Positions 17,341 through 26,844 of a stretch of DNA of 64,000 bases are shown here, in pieces. The translations under genes and the position numbers were made by a program. The notes under the pieces are model-generated. The model did not search any database, was not told the DNA's origin, and worked only from the letters and a program-made list of their open reading frames with translations. The stretch comes from Streptomyces platensis. Its GTDB lineage: Bacteria; Actinomycetota; Actinomycetes; Streptomycetales; Streptomycetaceae. Positions within the stretch are counted from its first letter, which is position 1. Every line of letters starts with the position of its first letter. The DNA is taken from positions 2,728,001 to 2,792,000 of the forward strand of contig NZ_CP023691.1 in NCBI RefSeq assembly GCF_008704855.1, written 5' to 3'.

Positions 17341-19086
17341 ATGGCCGGACTGCGCTTGGGGCCGCTGCTGCGGTATGTCGACGCGGACAGCGCGACAGTA
17401 TGGGTGGAGACCGACCGGCCGTGCGTGGTGCACGTGCACTGCGACGACGGGACGGCCGGCGCGGAGCACACCTGGCAGGTCGCCGGGCACCACTACGCGC
17501 TGGTCCCGGTGACCGGTCTGACACCCGGCAGCGAGACGCCCTACCGGGTGCTGCTGGAAGACCCGGGGGCACCGGCCGGCGGGAGCCGGGAGGAGGTCTG
17601 GCCGCTGCCCGGCAGCCGCTTCCCCGCGAGCACGATCCGTACCCTCCCCGCCTCCGCACAGGAGCCGCTGCACTTCGCCTTCGGCTCCTGCCGCTGGTCC
17701 GCGACGCCCTCGAACGCGGGGCACGACCCGGTCGGCCCGGACGCCCTGGACACCCTCGCCGCCACCCTGGCCGCCGGTTCCGGACGGCAGCGCCCCGACG
17801 TGCTGCTCCTGCTGGGCGACCAGGTCTACGCCGACCAGACCTCCGAGGCGACCGCGCAGGCGCTGGCCGGCCGCCGCGACCTCGCCGAGCCGCCCTGGAA
17901 GCAGGTCGCCGACTACGAGGAATACACCTACCTCTACTACGAGTCCTGGCTCGACCCGGAGGTCCGCTGGCTGCTGTCCACGGTCCCCAGCTGCATGATC
18001 TTCGACGACCACGATGTGATCGACGACTGGAACACCTCGGCGTCCTGGCTGGCCCGGATGCGCGCCACCCCGTGGTGGCGCGAGCGGATACTCGGCGGCC
18101 TGATGTCGTACTGGGTCCACCAGCATCTGGGCAATCTCTCGCCCGCTGAACTGGCCGCCGACGAGCTGTACGCGCAGGTCCGGGCGGTGCCGGACGCGAC
18201 GGAGCTGGTGCGGGAGTTCGCGGCCGGGGCGGACCACGATCCGGCGAACGCGCGCTGGAGCTACCGGCGCGACTTCGGCCGGGTGCGCCTGGTCATGATC
18301 GACACCCGGGCCACCCGGGTCCTGGACGAGGGCCACCGCGCGATGCTCGACAAGACCGAGGGCGAATGGCTGCGGCAGGCGGTGCTGGACGGGCGCGGCG
18401 GCTACGACCATCTGCTGCTCGGCAGTTCGCTGCCCTGGCTGCTGCCGCATCTCATCCATGCCGGGGAGGGCTGGAACGCCGCGCTGTGCGCCGGTGAACG
18501 CGGCCCCCGCTGGGCCCGCCGCAGCGAGCTGCTGCGCCAGCGCGCCGACTTGGAGCACTGGGCGGCCTTCCCCGGCTCGTTCACCGCGCTCACCGAGCTG
18601 ATCGCCGAGGCCGCCTCCGGTGCCGACGCCCCGGCGACGGTCTGTGTGCTGTCCGGGGACGTGCACCACGCCTATGTGGCGGAGCCGCACTGGCGCGGCG
18701 CCGGTCCGCACCCCATCAGCCGGGTGCTTCAGCTGACCTGCTCCCCCGTCCACAACAGCATCCCCGGCTCGCTCCAGGCCGGTTTCCGCTTCGGCTGGAG
18801 CCGGTCCGGCCGCTGGCTGGGCAAGCTGCTGGCCCGGCACGGGCGGCTGCCCCGCCCGGCGGTGAAGTGGCGGCGCACCGGCGGCCCCTGGTTCGGCAAT
18901 CAGCTGATGACGCTGACACTGGCGGGCCGTGCGGCGCGGCTGGCCCTGGACCAGACCCGCCGGGAGAAGCGGGGCGGCGTCCGGCTCGTCACGGTCTGGC
19001 GCGCTGCGCTGACCGATACGCGTGGGGGCGGGCAAACCGCTGTCACGGGCGGCCCGGCGGGCACCGATCGGCCGAAGTCCGGATGA
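17341..19086 (+). CDS. PhoD-like metallophosphatase (alkaline phosphatase D family)
   Basis: 581 aa. An N-terminal beta domain (RYVDADSATVWVETDRPC) is followed by the metallophosphatase core: LGDQVYADQTSE (about 158-169), FDDHDVIDDWN (about 221-231), SSLPWLLPH and SGDVHHAYVAE (about 437-447). These supply the Fe/Ca ligands of PhoD enzymes. No signal peptide or Tat motif is visible at the N-terminus, so unlike classic PhoD this member is probably cytoplasmic. It may act on phosphodiesters. No Pho box was noted upstream. Confidence 0.85.
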   Translation: MAGLRLGPLLRYVDADSATVWVETDRPCVVHVHCDDGTAGAEHTWQVAGHHYALVPVTGLTPGSETPYRVLLEDPGAPAGGSREEVWPLPGSRFPASTIRTLPASAQEPLHFAFGSCRWSATPSNAGHDPVGPDALDTLAATLAAGSGRQRPDVLLLLGDQVYADQTSEATAQALAGRRDLAEPPWKQVADYEEYTYLYYESWLDPEVRWLLSTVPSCMIFDDHDVIDDWNTSASWLARMRATPWWRERILGGLMSYWVHQHLGNLSPAELAADELYAQVRAVPDATELVREFAAGADHDPANARWSYRRDFGRVRLVMIDTRATRVLDEGHRAMLDKTEGEWLRQAVLDGRGGYDHLLLGSSLPWLLPHLIHAGEGWNAALCAGERGPRWARRSELLRQRADLEHWAAFPGSFTALTELIAEAASGADAPATVCVLSGDVHHAYVAEPHWRGAGPHPISRVLQLTCSPVHNSIPGSLQAGFRFGWSRSGRWLGKLLARHGRLPRPAVKWRRTGGPWFGNQLMTLTLAGRAARLALDQTRREKRGGVRLVTVWRAALTDTRGGGQTAVTGGPAGTDRPKSG

Positions 19087-19292
19087 GGCGGGCGTTCCGG
19101 CGTCCGTGACACCCCGTCCGTCCGGCGGCCCGGGCGGGCGACCTGCGAATCCGCCACGTAATTTTGCCCACTCGACTCCTCCGCCGGCGGGCCGGGCAGT
19201 GATGATGGGGCGCACGTCTGCTCGTCGCCCGAACTTCCCGGGCGGCCGCGCCTCCGCGGCCCGGCCGTCCACCGCCCCAGGGAGAGCTCCTT

Positions 19293-21335
19293 TTGGCCGC
19301 CGACCACTTCGCCGACCACCGCCCCCGGCCCGCCCTCGCGCTCGTCGGCGCCGGTCCGCGCGGGACGAGCGTGCTGGAGCGGATCTGCGCCTCGGCCGCC
19401 GAACTGGCCCCGGGCTCCCGGCTGACCGTCCATGTCATCGATCCCGCCCCGCCCGGCGCCGGCCAGGTGTGGCGCACCGCCCAGCCGCCCGAGCTCCTGA
19501 TGAACACCGTGGCCTCGCAGGTCACCCTGTTCACCGATGACAGCGTGGCGTGCGCCGGCCCGATACGGACCGGGCCGAGCCTGTACGAGTGGGAAGGGTG
19601 CGAGGTCGGCCCGGACGACTATCCGGGGCGCGCACTGTACGGGCGCTATCTGGAGTGGTTCTTCCGCCGCACGGTGCGCACCGCACCCGAGGGCGTGAGG
19701 GTGGTGACGCACCCGGCCCGCGCGGTGCGGCTGGCCGAGGCCCCCGACGGCTCGCAGTCCCTCACCCTCGACAACGGCCGGACGCTGCACGGTCTGGGGG
19801 CGGTGGTCCTCGCCCAGGGCCATCTGCCGGCCGTCGCCGACGCGGAGCAGCGGCGGCTGGCCGACTACGCCGCCGGGCACGGGCTGCACTATCTGCCGCC
19901 CGCCAATCCCGCCGATCTCTCCGCCGCCCTGGAGGCGCTGGCGCCGGGCCGCCCGGTACTGCTGCGCGGACTCGGCCTCAACTTCTTCGATCACATGGCG
20001 CTGCTGACGACGGCCCGGGGCGGCCGGTTCGTCCGCGGCACCGACGGGGCACTGACGTATCTGCCGTCCGGCCGCGAACCCCGGCTGTACGCCGGCTCCC
20101 GGCGCGGCGTTCCGTACCACGCGCGCGGTGACAACGCGAAGGGCGCGCACGGCCGTCATCTGCCGCTGCTGCTCACCGGGGACGTGATAGCGGCCTTCCG
20201 TAAGCGCGCGGACTCCGGTGAGCTGCCCGACTTCCTGGCGGAGGTCTGGCCCCTGGTGGCCAAGGAGGTGGAGACGGTCTACTACGAGGCGCTGCTGGCG
20301 CGGCGGGACGCGGGCGGGGTGCCGGACCCCCTCTTCCGGGAGCGTTTCCGGCGGTGCTTCCTGGGCAGCGCGCACCGCAGCCCCGAAGAGGCCGCCGCCC
20401 TGGACGCTTTCGGGATCGCGCCGGGCGAGCGCTGGGACTGGGAGCGGGTCTCCCGGCCGCACGCGGAGCGGTCGTTCGCCGGCCGCGCCGCCTTCCGGGA
20501 GTGGCTGCTGGACCATTTGCGGGCGGACATCGCCCACGCCCGCCAGGACAATGTGGCCGGCCCGGTCAAGGCGGCCCTGGATGTGCTGCGGGATCTGCGC
20601 AACGAGCTGCGGCAGATCGTCGACCACGGCGGGCTGGCCGGTGCGTCGCGCCGTGACCACCTGGACCGCTGGTACACCCCGTTGAACGCCTTTCTCTCCA
20701 TCGGGCCGCCGCGGCGCCGGATCGAGGAGATGGCCGCGCTGATCGAGGCCGGGGTGCTGGAGGTGGTCGGGCCCCGGATGACGGTCCGGCCCGGCTCCGC
20801 GGACGGCCGCGCGCCCGGGTTCACGGCGCACTCGCCGGACGTGCCGGGCTCGACGGTCACGGCGACGGCTCTGATCGAGGCGCGGCTGCCGGAACCGGAC
20901 GTCCGGTGTACCGCGGACCCGTTGCTGGCCCGGCTGCTGGCCGAGGGCGGCGGCCGGCCGCACACCGTGGACGGCTACGAGAGCGGCGGGCTCGATGTGT
21001 CGCCGAGCCCGTACCACCTCATCGGGGCCGACGGGCGGTGTCATCCGCGGCGGTTCGCGGTCGGGGTACCGACGGAGGGGGTGCACTGGGTGACGGCTGC
21101 CGGGGCGCGTCCCGGTGTGGGGTCGGTCACGTTGGCGGACACGGATGCGGTGGCGCGGGCGGCGCTGCGGGCGGCGGTCGGGGACGCGGACCCGGCGGCG
21201 GGGGGCGCCATGAGTGCGGGCGTGACCTCGGCTACCGGCGGGGCGTCGGCGGCAGGAGTGGTTTCGGGGCAGGTTCGGCGGCTTCCAGCCAAAGATCTCA
21301 TATGGCCAGAGGTTGAACTTGCAAGTACAGATTAG
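19293..21335 (+). CDS. FAD/NAD(P)-binding protein (NAD_binding_9 type)
   Basis: 680 aa, TTG start at 19293 after GGAGAG. The N-terminus has a Rossmann motif ALALVGAGPRGTSVLER (G-x-G-x-x-G), then IDPAPPGAGQVWRTAQPPEL and MNTVASQVTLF, which typify the FAD-NAD(P)-binding family found in many Streptomyces genomes. A second glycine-rich region, VLLRGLGLNFFDHMAL, lies at about 225-240. Substrate and pathway are unknown. The coding sequence ends inside the iron-box-like site at 21332. Confidence 0.8.
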   Translation: MAADHFADHRPRPALALVGAGPRGTSVLERICASAAELAPGSRLTVHVIDPAPPGAGQVWRTAQPPELLMNTVASQVTLFTDDSVACAGPIRTGPSLYEWEGCEVGPDDYPGRALYGRYLEWFFRRTVRTAPEGVRVVTHPARAVRLAEAPDGSQSLTLDNGRTLHGLGAVVLAQGHLPAVADAEQRRLADYAAGHGLHYLPPANPADLSAALEALAPGRPVLLRGLGLNFFDHMALLTTARGGRFVRGTDGALTYLPSGREPRLYAGSRRGVPYHARGDNAKGAHGRHLPLLLTGDVIAAFRKRADSGELPDFLAEVWPLVAKEVETVYYEALLARRDAGGVPDPLFRERFRRCFLGSAHRSPEEAAALDAFGIAPGERWDWERVSRPHAERSFAGRAAFREWLLDHLRADIAHARQDNVAGPVKAALDVLRDLRNELRQIVDHGGLAGASRRDHLDRWYTPLNAFLSIGPPRRRIEEMAALIEAGVLEVVGPRMTVRPGSADGRAPGFTAHSPDVPGSTVTATALIEARLPEPDVRCTADPLLARLLAEGGGRPHTVDGYESGGLDVSPSPYHLIGADGRCHPRRFAVGVPTEGVHWVTAAGARPGVGSVTLADTDAVARAALRAAVGDADPAAGGAMSAGVTSATGGASAAGVVSGQVRRLPAKDLIWPEVELASTD

Positions 21336-21350
21336 GTGTCCCTAACCTGT
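21332..21350 (+). promoter_or_regulatory. DmdR/IdeR-type iron box candidate
   Basis: TTAGGTGTCCCTAACCTGT matches 13 of 19 positions of the actinomycete iron-box consensus TTAGGTTAGGCTAACCTAA, including both conserved halves TTAGGT and CTAACCT. It lies 46 bases upstream of the DoxX ATG and overlaps the stop of the FAD-binding gene. It predicts iron-repressed expression of the DoxX gene. Confidence 0.5.
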
Positions 21351-21395
21351 GCCCTTCACGGTTACGCCGTCCCCAGAAACCGTAGGAGTCCCCAC

Positions 21396-21860
21396 ATGTC
21401 CACACCGCTCACCTCGTTCACCCAGAGATCCACGCCGCACGCGCTCGCGCTCTTCCGCATCGTGATCGGCCTGCTCTTCGCCTGCCACGGCGCGTCCTCG
21501 CTCTTCGGTGTCCTCGGCGGCGCCATGGGCCAGGGCGGCACCGTCCCCACCGGCAGCTGGCCGGGCTGGTACGCCGCCGTGATCCAGCTGGCCGGCGGCC
21601 TCCTGGTGATGTTCGGCCTGGGCACCCGCGCCGCCGCGTTCATCAGCTCCGGCTCGATGGCGTACGCGTACTTCTCCACGCACCAGGGTTCGGGGCTGTT
21701 CCCGATACAGAACGGCGGCGAGCCCTCCGCGCTGTACTGCTGGGCGTTCCTGCTGATCTTCTTCACCGGCCCCGGCGCCTGGGCCCTCGACCGGGTCTTC
21801 TTCGGCGACCGCGGAACGGAGGCGGCCCCGACCGCTCAGCGGGAGCCCTCCACCGTCTGA
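21396..21860 (+). CDS. DoxX-family membrane protein
   Basis: 154 aa from ATG 21396 (TAGGAG upstream). Four transmembrane segments, with the DoxX signatures LALFRIVIGLLFACHGASSLFG at about residues 17-38 (R and H-G) and VIQLAGGLLVMFGLGTRAAAF. DoxX proteins are small quinone- or thiol-linked membrane proteins of uncertain function, sometimes tied to oxidative stress. A possible iron box at 21332-21350 suggests iron control. Confidence 0.8.
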   Translation: MSTPLTSFTQRSTPHALALFRIVIGLLFACHGASSLFGVLGGAMGQGGTVPTGSWPGWYAAVIQLAGGLLVMFGLGTRAAAFISSGSMAYAYFSTHQGSGLFPIQNGGEPSALYCWAFLLIFFTGPGAWALDRVFFGDRGTEAAPTAQREPSTV

Positions 21861-22168
21861 CGCCCCACGCTTCGGCGGGCCCCGGCCCGCCCTCACGGCC
21901 CGTACGGCAGCCCTGCCGTACGGGCCGTGCGCGTTCGGAGCCGGCGCACGGTCCACGGGCGGGACACGCCGGGCGCCACTCGACGCGGGCCATTCCGCCC
22001 CATATGGGGCATGCCACATGTCTCGGGTATCGCGTACACAATGCCGCTTCCCACGCATCCCACCCCCACCCTTTCGGCCACCGCGGCCAGGCGTACGCTG
22101 TATGGCTGTAGAGCCGCCCCTGCCGCACCGAGCGACGTCGCGGCGGGGTTCGGACCGGGAGAAGGACG

Positions 22169-22822
22169 TTGCTGGAAAGCCTGGGGTCCCTCAGCGGCAC
22201 CCCTTGGGTGTATGTGATCGTCAGCGTCTCGATCGTTCTCGACGTCTTCGTCCCGATCCTGCCCAGCGGGGTCCTGGTGATCGCCGCGGCCACTACGGCG
22301 GCCGGGACCGGCACGGCGGCGGACGCGGTCGGCGACGCCGGCGTCACCGCCACCGTCCACAGCGGCGCCCACCTGGCCGAAATGCTGTCCCTGATGCTGT
22401 GTGCGGCCACCGCCTCCGTGCTCGGCGACATGGTCGCCTACCGGCTCGCCCGGCGCGGCGGCGACCGCTTCGACCGTGCCATCGGCCGCTCCCGCCGGCT
22501 GGCCACGGCCCAGGAACGCCTCGGTACGGCGCTGACGCGGGGCGGTGGCGGCATCGTCGTGCTGGCCCGCTTCGCCCCCGCCGGACGCTCCGTGGTCAGT
22601 CTGGGCGCCGGTGTCGCGCACCGTACGGTCCGTGAGTTCCTCCCCTGGTCCGCGCTGGCCGGCTTCGCCTGGGCGGCCTACAGCGTGAGCCTCGGCTACT
22701 TCGGCGGGCAGTGGCTCGGCACCTCCTGGATGAGTACGGCCCTCTCCGTCGTCGCCCTCTTCGCCGCCGGATCGGCCGCCGCCTTCCTGATGCGCCGGCC
22801 GGAGCGCCGCACCGCGCACTGA
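22169..22822 (+). CDS. DedA-like membrane protein
   Basis: 217 aa from TTG 22169 (GAGAAGGAC upstream). The DedA/SNARE-associated (VTT) fold is suggested by DVFVPILPSGVLVIAAAT (re-entrant loop with F/P residues), GDMVAYRLARRGGDRF, and RFAPAGRSVVSLGAGVAHRTVREF, where the R-F-A/P-x-G-R and G-A-G elements match the family. Five or so membrane segments are expected. Members flip lipid carriers such as undecaprenyl phosphate or phospholipids; the substrate of this one is unknown. Confidence 0.8.
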   Translation: MLESLGSLSGTPWVYVIVSVSIVLDVFVPILPSGVLVIAAATTAAGTGTAADAVGDAGVTATVHSGAHLAEMLSLMLCAATASVLGDMVAYRLARRGGDRFDRAIGRSRRLATAQERLGTALTRGGGGIVVLARFAPAGRSVVSLGAGVAHRTVREFLPWSALAGFAWAAYSVSLGYFGGQWLGTSWMSTALSVVALFAAGSAAAFLMRRPERRTAH

Positions 22823-22866
22823 CGGGGCGGAAATCCCTTGGCCGTGCGCCGGCACCCGGTGCGACG

Positions 22867-23460
22867 ATGACCGGCATGAGCGGCATCCACGCATCCCACG
22901 GCTCGCACGGGGCCGGTGACCGCGGCGCCGGAGACCCTGCCGGGGGCCCCGCCACCTGGCACCCCCGCCCCGAGACCGCCGCGGACACCGCGGCCGTCCG
23001 CCGGATCCATCTCGCCGCCTTCGAGACGGCCGGGGAGGCCGATCTGGTCGACGCGCTGCGCCGCGATCCGTCGGCCTGGCTGCCGGTCCTGTCCTATGTG
23101 GCCGACGCGCCGGACGGCACCCCGGCCGCCCATGCCCTGCTGACCCGCTGTCATGTCGACGAGGTGCCCGCCGTGGCGCTCGCGCCGTGTGCGGTGCTGC
23201 CCGAGTACCAGCAGCGCGGTGCGGGCGATGCGGTGATCCGCGCGCTCCTGGAGGCGGCGCGGGCCGCCGGGGAGCGGACCGCGATCGTGCTCGGCCACCC
23301 GCCGTATTACCCGCGCTTCGGGTTCTCCCCGGCCGCCCCCCGGTTCGGCATTCTGCCGCCGCAGCCCTGGCCGGACGAGGCCTTCATGGCGCTGTCCCTG
23401 GACGGCTCCACACCCCCGCGCGGCACGGTGCGCTACGCCCGGGCCTTCGGGGTCGACTGA
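22867..23460 (+). CDS. GNAT-family N-acetyltransferase (YhbS-like)
   Basis: 197 aa from ATG 22867 (a second ATG is at 22876). After a low-complexity head of about 30 residues comes a single GNAT domain: VALAPCAVLPEYQQRGAGDAV with the Q-R-G-A-G acetyl-CoA loop, then IVLGHPPYYPRFGFSPA, the YPRFGF stretch being typical of YhbS proteins. Cytoplasmic; substrate unknown. Confidence 0.85.
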   Translation: MTGMSGIHASHGSHGAGDRGAGDPAGGPATWHPRPETAADTAAVRRIHLAAFETAGEADLVDALRRDPSAWLPVLSYVADAPDGTPAAHALLTRCHVDEVPAVALAPCAVLPEYQQRGAGDAVIRALLEAARAAGERTAIVLGHPPYYPRFGFSPAAPRFGILPPQPWPDEAFMALSLDGSTPPRGTVRYARAFGVD

Positions 23461-23656
23461 CGTCGCACCCGGTGCCGCCCGCCCCAGGCCCGGTGTGCGG
23501 CCGAGCGCGATCCCGATACGGAGTAAAGTCAACGGTCCCACCACCCCGCCCACCGTCTCCTGCGAGCGCAGCACCGCTCCCCCGGCGCCGGACCGGCGCC
23601 GCTCCGAGGGCGGCACCCCTGGGAGGGCTCCCACCACACACACGAGGCACTCTTCG

Positions 23657-24850
23657 GTGAACCACCCGCCGGTCGTCGAATGGACCGAGGCCGACCAGCC
23701 CCGCTCCGCCCGTTGGCGCTCCGAGAACGGCGCCCCGCCACCGCGCCGCATCGTCCTCGCGGACGACCGGACCAAGGCCGACGACGCCTACCGGCTCGCC
23801 TGTGAGGGCACCGCGCTGTTGTGGCGCGGCGACTTCCACAACGCCCGCCAGCTGCTGACGGCGATGGCCCGCCGGATCGACCGGCGCCCCCGTAAGACGC
23901 CACCCGCCGATGTCACCCAGGCGTTCCATCTGCACCGTGCCGCGCAGAATCACCGTGCCCGCATCCTGGGCATGCTGCTGGTCCCGCTCGACGCGACCTT
24001 CGCCGTCCCGCTGCACCGCGCCCCGGATGTCCGCGAGGCCTGCACCCGCGCGTACGGCCCCGTCGAGCCCGCCGGCGCGGAGGCGTCCGGCACCACGGAG
24101 GGCGCGGACCCGACCACCACCCTCGTCTCGCTGCGCGAGCTCCTCGCCCTGATCGGCGCCAACGAATGGCGCAAGAAGGGCGTCGAGATCCCGGCACTCG
24201 GCGGCGACCGCATCCATCCGCACTACGGCGTCTTCTCCCCGGCCCGCGGCGAATACGTCGACCTGGTGGCCGAGGCACCGCTGCCCACCGAGGAGCTGGC
24301 GTTCGACATCGGCACCGGTACCGGCGTGCTGGCGTCGGTGCTCGCCCGGCGCGGAGTGCGCCGGATCGTGGCCACCGACCAGGATCCGCGGGCGCTGGCC
24401 TGCGCCCGCGAGAACACCGAACGCCTGGGTGTCGCCGGGCAGGTGGAGGTCACCGAGGCCGATCTGTTCCCGGCCGGCCGTGCCCCCCTGGTCGTCTGCA
24501 ACCCCCCATGGGTGCCCGCGAAACCGACCTCCCCCGTGGAGTACGCGGTCTACGACCCGGGCAACCGCATGCTGCACGGCTTCCTGAACGGCCTCGCGGA
24601 CCATCTGACACCGGACGGTGAGGGCTGGCTGATCCTCTCCGACCTGGCGGAGCACCTCGGCCTGCGTCCGCACGCCGAACTCCTCGACGCCTTCACCAAG
24701 GCCGGCCTCACGGTCCTGGGCCGGCTCGACGTCACCCCGCGCCATCCGCGCGCCCGGGACACCTCCGACCCGCTCCACGTGGCCCGCGCCGCCGAGATCA
24801 CGTCCCTGTGGCGCCTGGGCCTCGCGGACCGGACCGCCTCCGCCCCCTGA
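23657..24850 (+). CDS. HemK/PrmB-like class I SAM methyltransferase
   Basis: 397 aa from GTG 23657. The N-terminal half is helical and family-specific. The catalytic half contains AFDIGTGTGVLASVLARRG (motif I, about 217-235), VATDQDPRALACA, and VVCNPPWVPAK with the NPPW motif used to methylate nitrogen in glutamine or bases. Full-length homologues are common in Streptomyces. Whether it modifies a ribosomal or release-factor glutamine or a small molecule cannot be told from sequence. Confidence 0.85.
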   Translation: MNHPPVVEWTEADQPRSARWRSENGAPPPRRIVLADDRTKADDAYRLACEGTALLWRGDFHNARQLLTAMARRIDRRPRKTPPADVTQAFHLHRAAQNHRARILGMLLVPLDATFAVPLHRAPDVREACTRAYGPVEPAGAEASGTTEGADPTTTLVSLRELLALIGANEWRKKGVEIPALGGDRIHPHYGVFSPARGEYVDLVAEAPLPTEELAFDIGTGTGVLASVLARRGVRRIVATDQDPRALACARENTERLGVAGQVEVTEADLFPAGRAPLVVCNPPWVPAKPTSPVEYAVYDPGNRMLHGFLNGLADHLTPDGEGWLILSDLAEHLGLRPHAELLDAFTKAGLTVLGRLDVTPRHPRARDTSDPLHVARAAEITSLWRLGLADRTASAP

Positions 24851-24865
24851 CCTGCGGCCGTACGG

Positions 24866-25441
24866 TCAGGCCCGCAGTCCCGCACAGGCATTGCGCACAT
24901 AACGGCGCCAGTCCCCCGCGTCGTGACGGATCACCGCCGCCAGCCCGCACACGATCATCACCACATCACCGACCTCGGCATCCGCGCGCACCGTGCCCTC
25001 CTCCTTGGCACGGGCGAGCAACTCGGCCGCGACCGTCTCGGCCCGGTCCCGCCCCTCGCCGGTCGGTTCGGTGGACCCGAAGGCCGCCTCGATCGAGGCG
25101 GACAGCCCGCGTTCGGCACTGAGCACCTCCCCGATGTGCGCCAGATACGCGGCCAGCCCGTCGGCGGCCGCCGCGCTCGGCAGACAGCGGCTGCGCCCGA
25201 ACTCCACGATCTCCGCCTGGCGTTGCTCGCCCACGGCGGCGATCAGCGCCGCCCGGCTGGGGAAGTGCCGGTAGACGGTCCCGATCCCCACCCCCGCGGC
25301 CCGGGCGACCTCGGGCATCTGCGCCTCGTCGCCCCGCGCGCGGAACACCTCCCGCGCGGCGTCCAGGACACGGGTGCGGTTGCGCTCGGCGTCGGCACGC
25401 GGTCTGCGCGCGGGCGTGGAGGAGGTCGAAGAGGGTGCCAC
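24866..25441 (-). CDS. TetR-family regulator divergent from a cupin gene
   Basis: 191 aa from GTG 25441. The helix-turn-helix is at residues about 18-62 (RTRVLDAAREVF, PEVARAAGVGIGTVYRHFPSR). The C-terminal domain is of the TetR_C SbtR-like kind. It is transcribed away from the cupin gene at 25580 over a shared palindrome at 25472-25486, so the cupin is its probable target, along with its own gene. Confidence 0.88.
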   Translation of the reverse strand: MAPSSTSSTPARRPRADAERNRTRVLDAAREVFRARGDEAQMPEVARAAGVGIGTVYRHFPSRAALIAAVGEQRQAEIVEFGRSRCLPSAAAADGLAAYLAHIGEVLSAERGLSASIEAAFGSTEPTGEGRDRAETVAAELLARAKEEGTVRADAEVGDVVMIVCGLAAVIRHDAGDWRRYVRNACAGLRA

Positions 25442-25471
25442 ACGGCCGATGCTACTGCTAGGGTCGCGAAA

Positions 25472-25486
25472 CGGAATCGGATTCCG
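25472..25486. promoter_or_regulatory. TetR operator palindrome
   Basis: CGGAATCGGATTCCG is a perfect palindrome apart from its central base, repeated in part by the adjacent GATTCC. It lies 31 bases before the TetR GTG and 94 bases before the cupin ATG, where binding would block both divergent promoters. Confidence 0.65.
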
Positions 25487-25579
25487 ATTCCTTATCTTGT
25501 CCCACCGGCCGCCCAGGTGGTCGGGACCGTCCGGCGGACAGCCGACGGCCGACGGCCCCGGAGAGGACCCGCGATCACC

Positions 25580-26038
25580 ATGCCCAAGGAACGCTTTCTC
25601 GTACTTCAGCCGGGCGAACGGCGGCCGGGGCGCGTCCCCCTGCCGCCCGGATGCGACGTCAAGGCCCGCACCGCCGACACGGAGGGCCGGCTCGCCATCC
25701 TGGAGAACCAACTCGACGTCGACATCCCCCCGCACGCCCACCACCACGCCGATGAGTTCGTCTACGTCCTCGACGGCGCGATGGAGGTCGACTTCGACGG
25801 CACCACCCATCGCCTCACCCCCGGCATGTGCGCCCTGCTGCCGCACGGCATACCGCACGCCCTGCGCAATGCCTCCCAGCCGCCCGCCCGGTGTCTGCAG
25901 ATCTCGGCGCCGGGCGGCTGGGAGGAGTTCGTGGAGGACATCTGCGAAGCCGGCCCGGCCGTAAGGAAGGGCGGCCACCCCGACCTCGACCGCCTCAACG
26001 AGATCGGCGCCAAGTACGGGATGGAGTACCACGGCTGA
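25580..26038 (+). CDS. Single-domain cupin protein
   Basis: 152 aa. Cupin motif 1 is PPHAHHHADEFVYVLDGAMEV (His-Ala-His-His, Glu; about residues 53-73) and motif 2 is LPHGIPHALRNAS. The histidines and glutamate should bind one metal ion. A C-terminal extension (ICEAGPAV...KYGMEYHG) is shared by the small cupins found next to TetR genes. Possible roles are a dioxygenase or an isomerase acting on the TetR ligand; no substrate can be named. Confidence 0.85.
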   Translation: MPKERFLVLQPGERRPGRVPLPPGCDVKARTADTEGRLAILENQLDVDIPPHAHHHADEFVYVLDGAMEVDFDGTTHRLTPGMCALLPHGIPHALRNASQPPARCLQISAPGGWEEFVEDICEAGPAVRKGGHPDLDRLNEIGAKYGMEYHG

Positions 26039-26187
26039 GAAACGGGGCAGCGGGTGCGAGCCGTAGGAGCGGAGCGCGGCGGCGAGCGAGGGAGAGCGCC
26101 GTCGCCGACGCGGCCGACCCGGCGCCGGGCCGCCGAACGGGAGCGTCTCCGGCCGCTGCACCGCCGATCGGGCACGATGGACGCACC

Positions 26188-26844
26188 ATGGATCCCCGGC
26201 ACCTCTTCTCCCGCGCCCGTCAGCTGGCCGAGTCCGCGACTCCCGCCCGGCGGCGACTGCTCGGCATCACCGGCCCGCCCGGTGCCGGCAAGTCCACCCT
26301 CGCCGCCCATGTGGTGGCGGAGCTGGCCGGGCAGGCGGCACTCGTCCCGATGGACGGCTTCCATCTCGCCGAGGCGGAGCTGCGCCGCCTGGGCCGTACG
26401 GACCGCAAGGGCGCGCCGGACACCTTCGATCCGGCCGGTTACGCGGCGCTGCTGGCGCGTCTGCGCGCACCGGAGCCGGACAGCGCCGTCTACGCCCCGG
26501 CGTTCGACCGCCGCATCGAGGAACCGGTCGCCGGCAGCATCCCGGTGGCACCGCACATCCCGCTCATCGTGACCGAGGGCAATTACCTCCTCCTCGACTC
26601 CGCCCCCTGGTCGCGGGTCCGGGCACTGCTCGACGAGGTCTGGTACGTGGACCTGGACACCCCGGAGCGGGTCCGGCGGCTGATCGACCGCCATGAGCAC
26701 TTCGGGCGCCCGCGCGCCGACGCCGAGCGGTTCGTCCACGCCTCGGACGAGGCCAACGCCCGGGTGGTGGCGGCCACGCGCGACCGCGCCGACCTCGTCA
26801 TCACCTTCACACCTGAAGAGGCCCCGCCGCCGGCAGGGTCATAA
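26188..26844 (+). CDS. Nucleoside/nucleotide kinase family protein (uridine-kinase-like P-loop)
   Basis: 218 aa from ATG 26188. P-loop GITGPPGAGKSTLAAHV at about residues 26-42, substrate region VPMDGFHLAEAEL (DGFH is typical), LIVTEGNYLLLDSAPW and the lid YVDLDTPERVRRLIDRH with conserved arginines. It belongs to the PRK09270-type phosphoribulokinase/uridine kinase-like enzymes. Its substrate is uncertain (nucleoside, fructose or pantothenate-like). Its 3' end overlaps the convergent gene at 26807 by 38 bases. Confidence 0.85.
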   Translation: MDPRHLFSRARQLAESATPARRRLLGITGPPGAGKSTLAAHVVAELAGQAALVPMDGFHLAEAELRRLGRTDRKGAPDTFDPAGYAALLARLRAPEPDSAVYAPAFDRRIEEPVAGSIPVAPHIPLIVTEGNYLLLDSAPWSRVRALLDEVWYVDLDTPERVRRLIDRHEHFGRPRADAERFVHASDEANARVVAATRDRADLVITFTPEEAPPPAGS

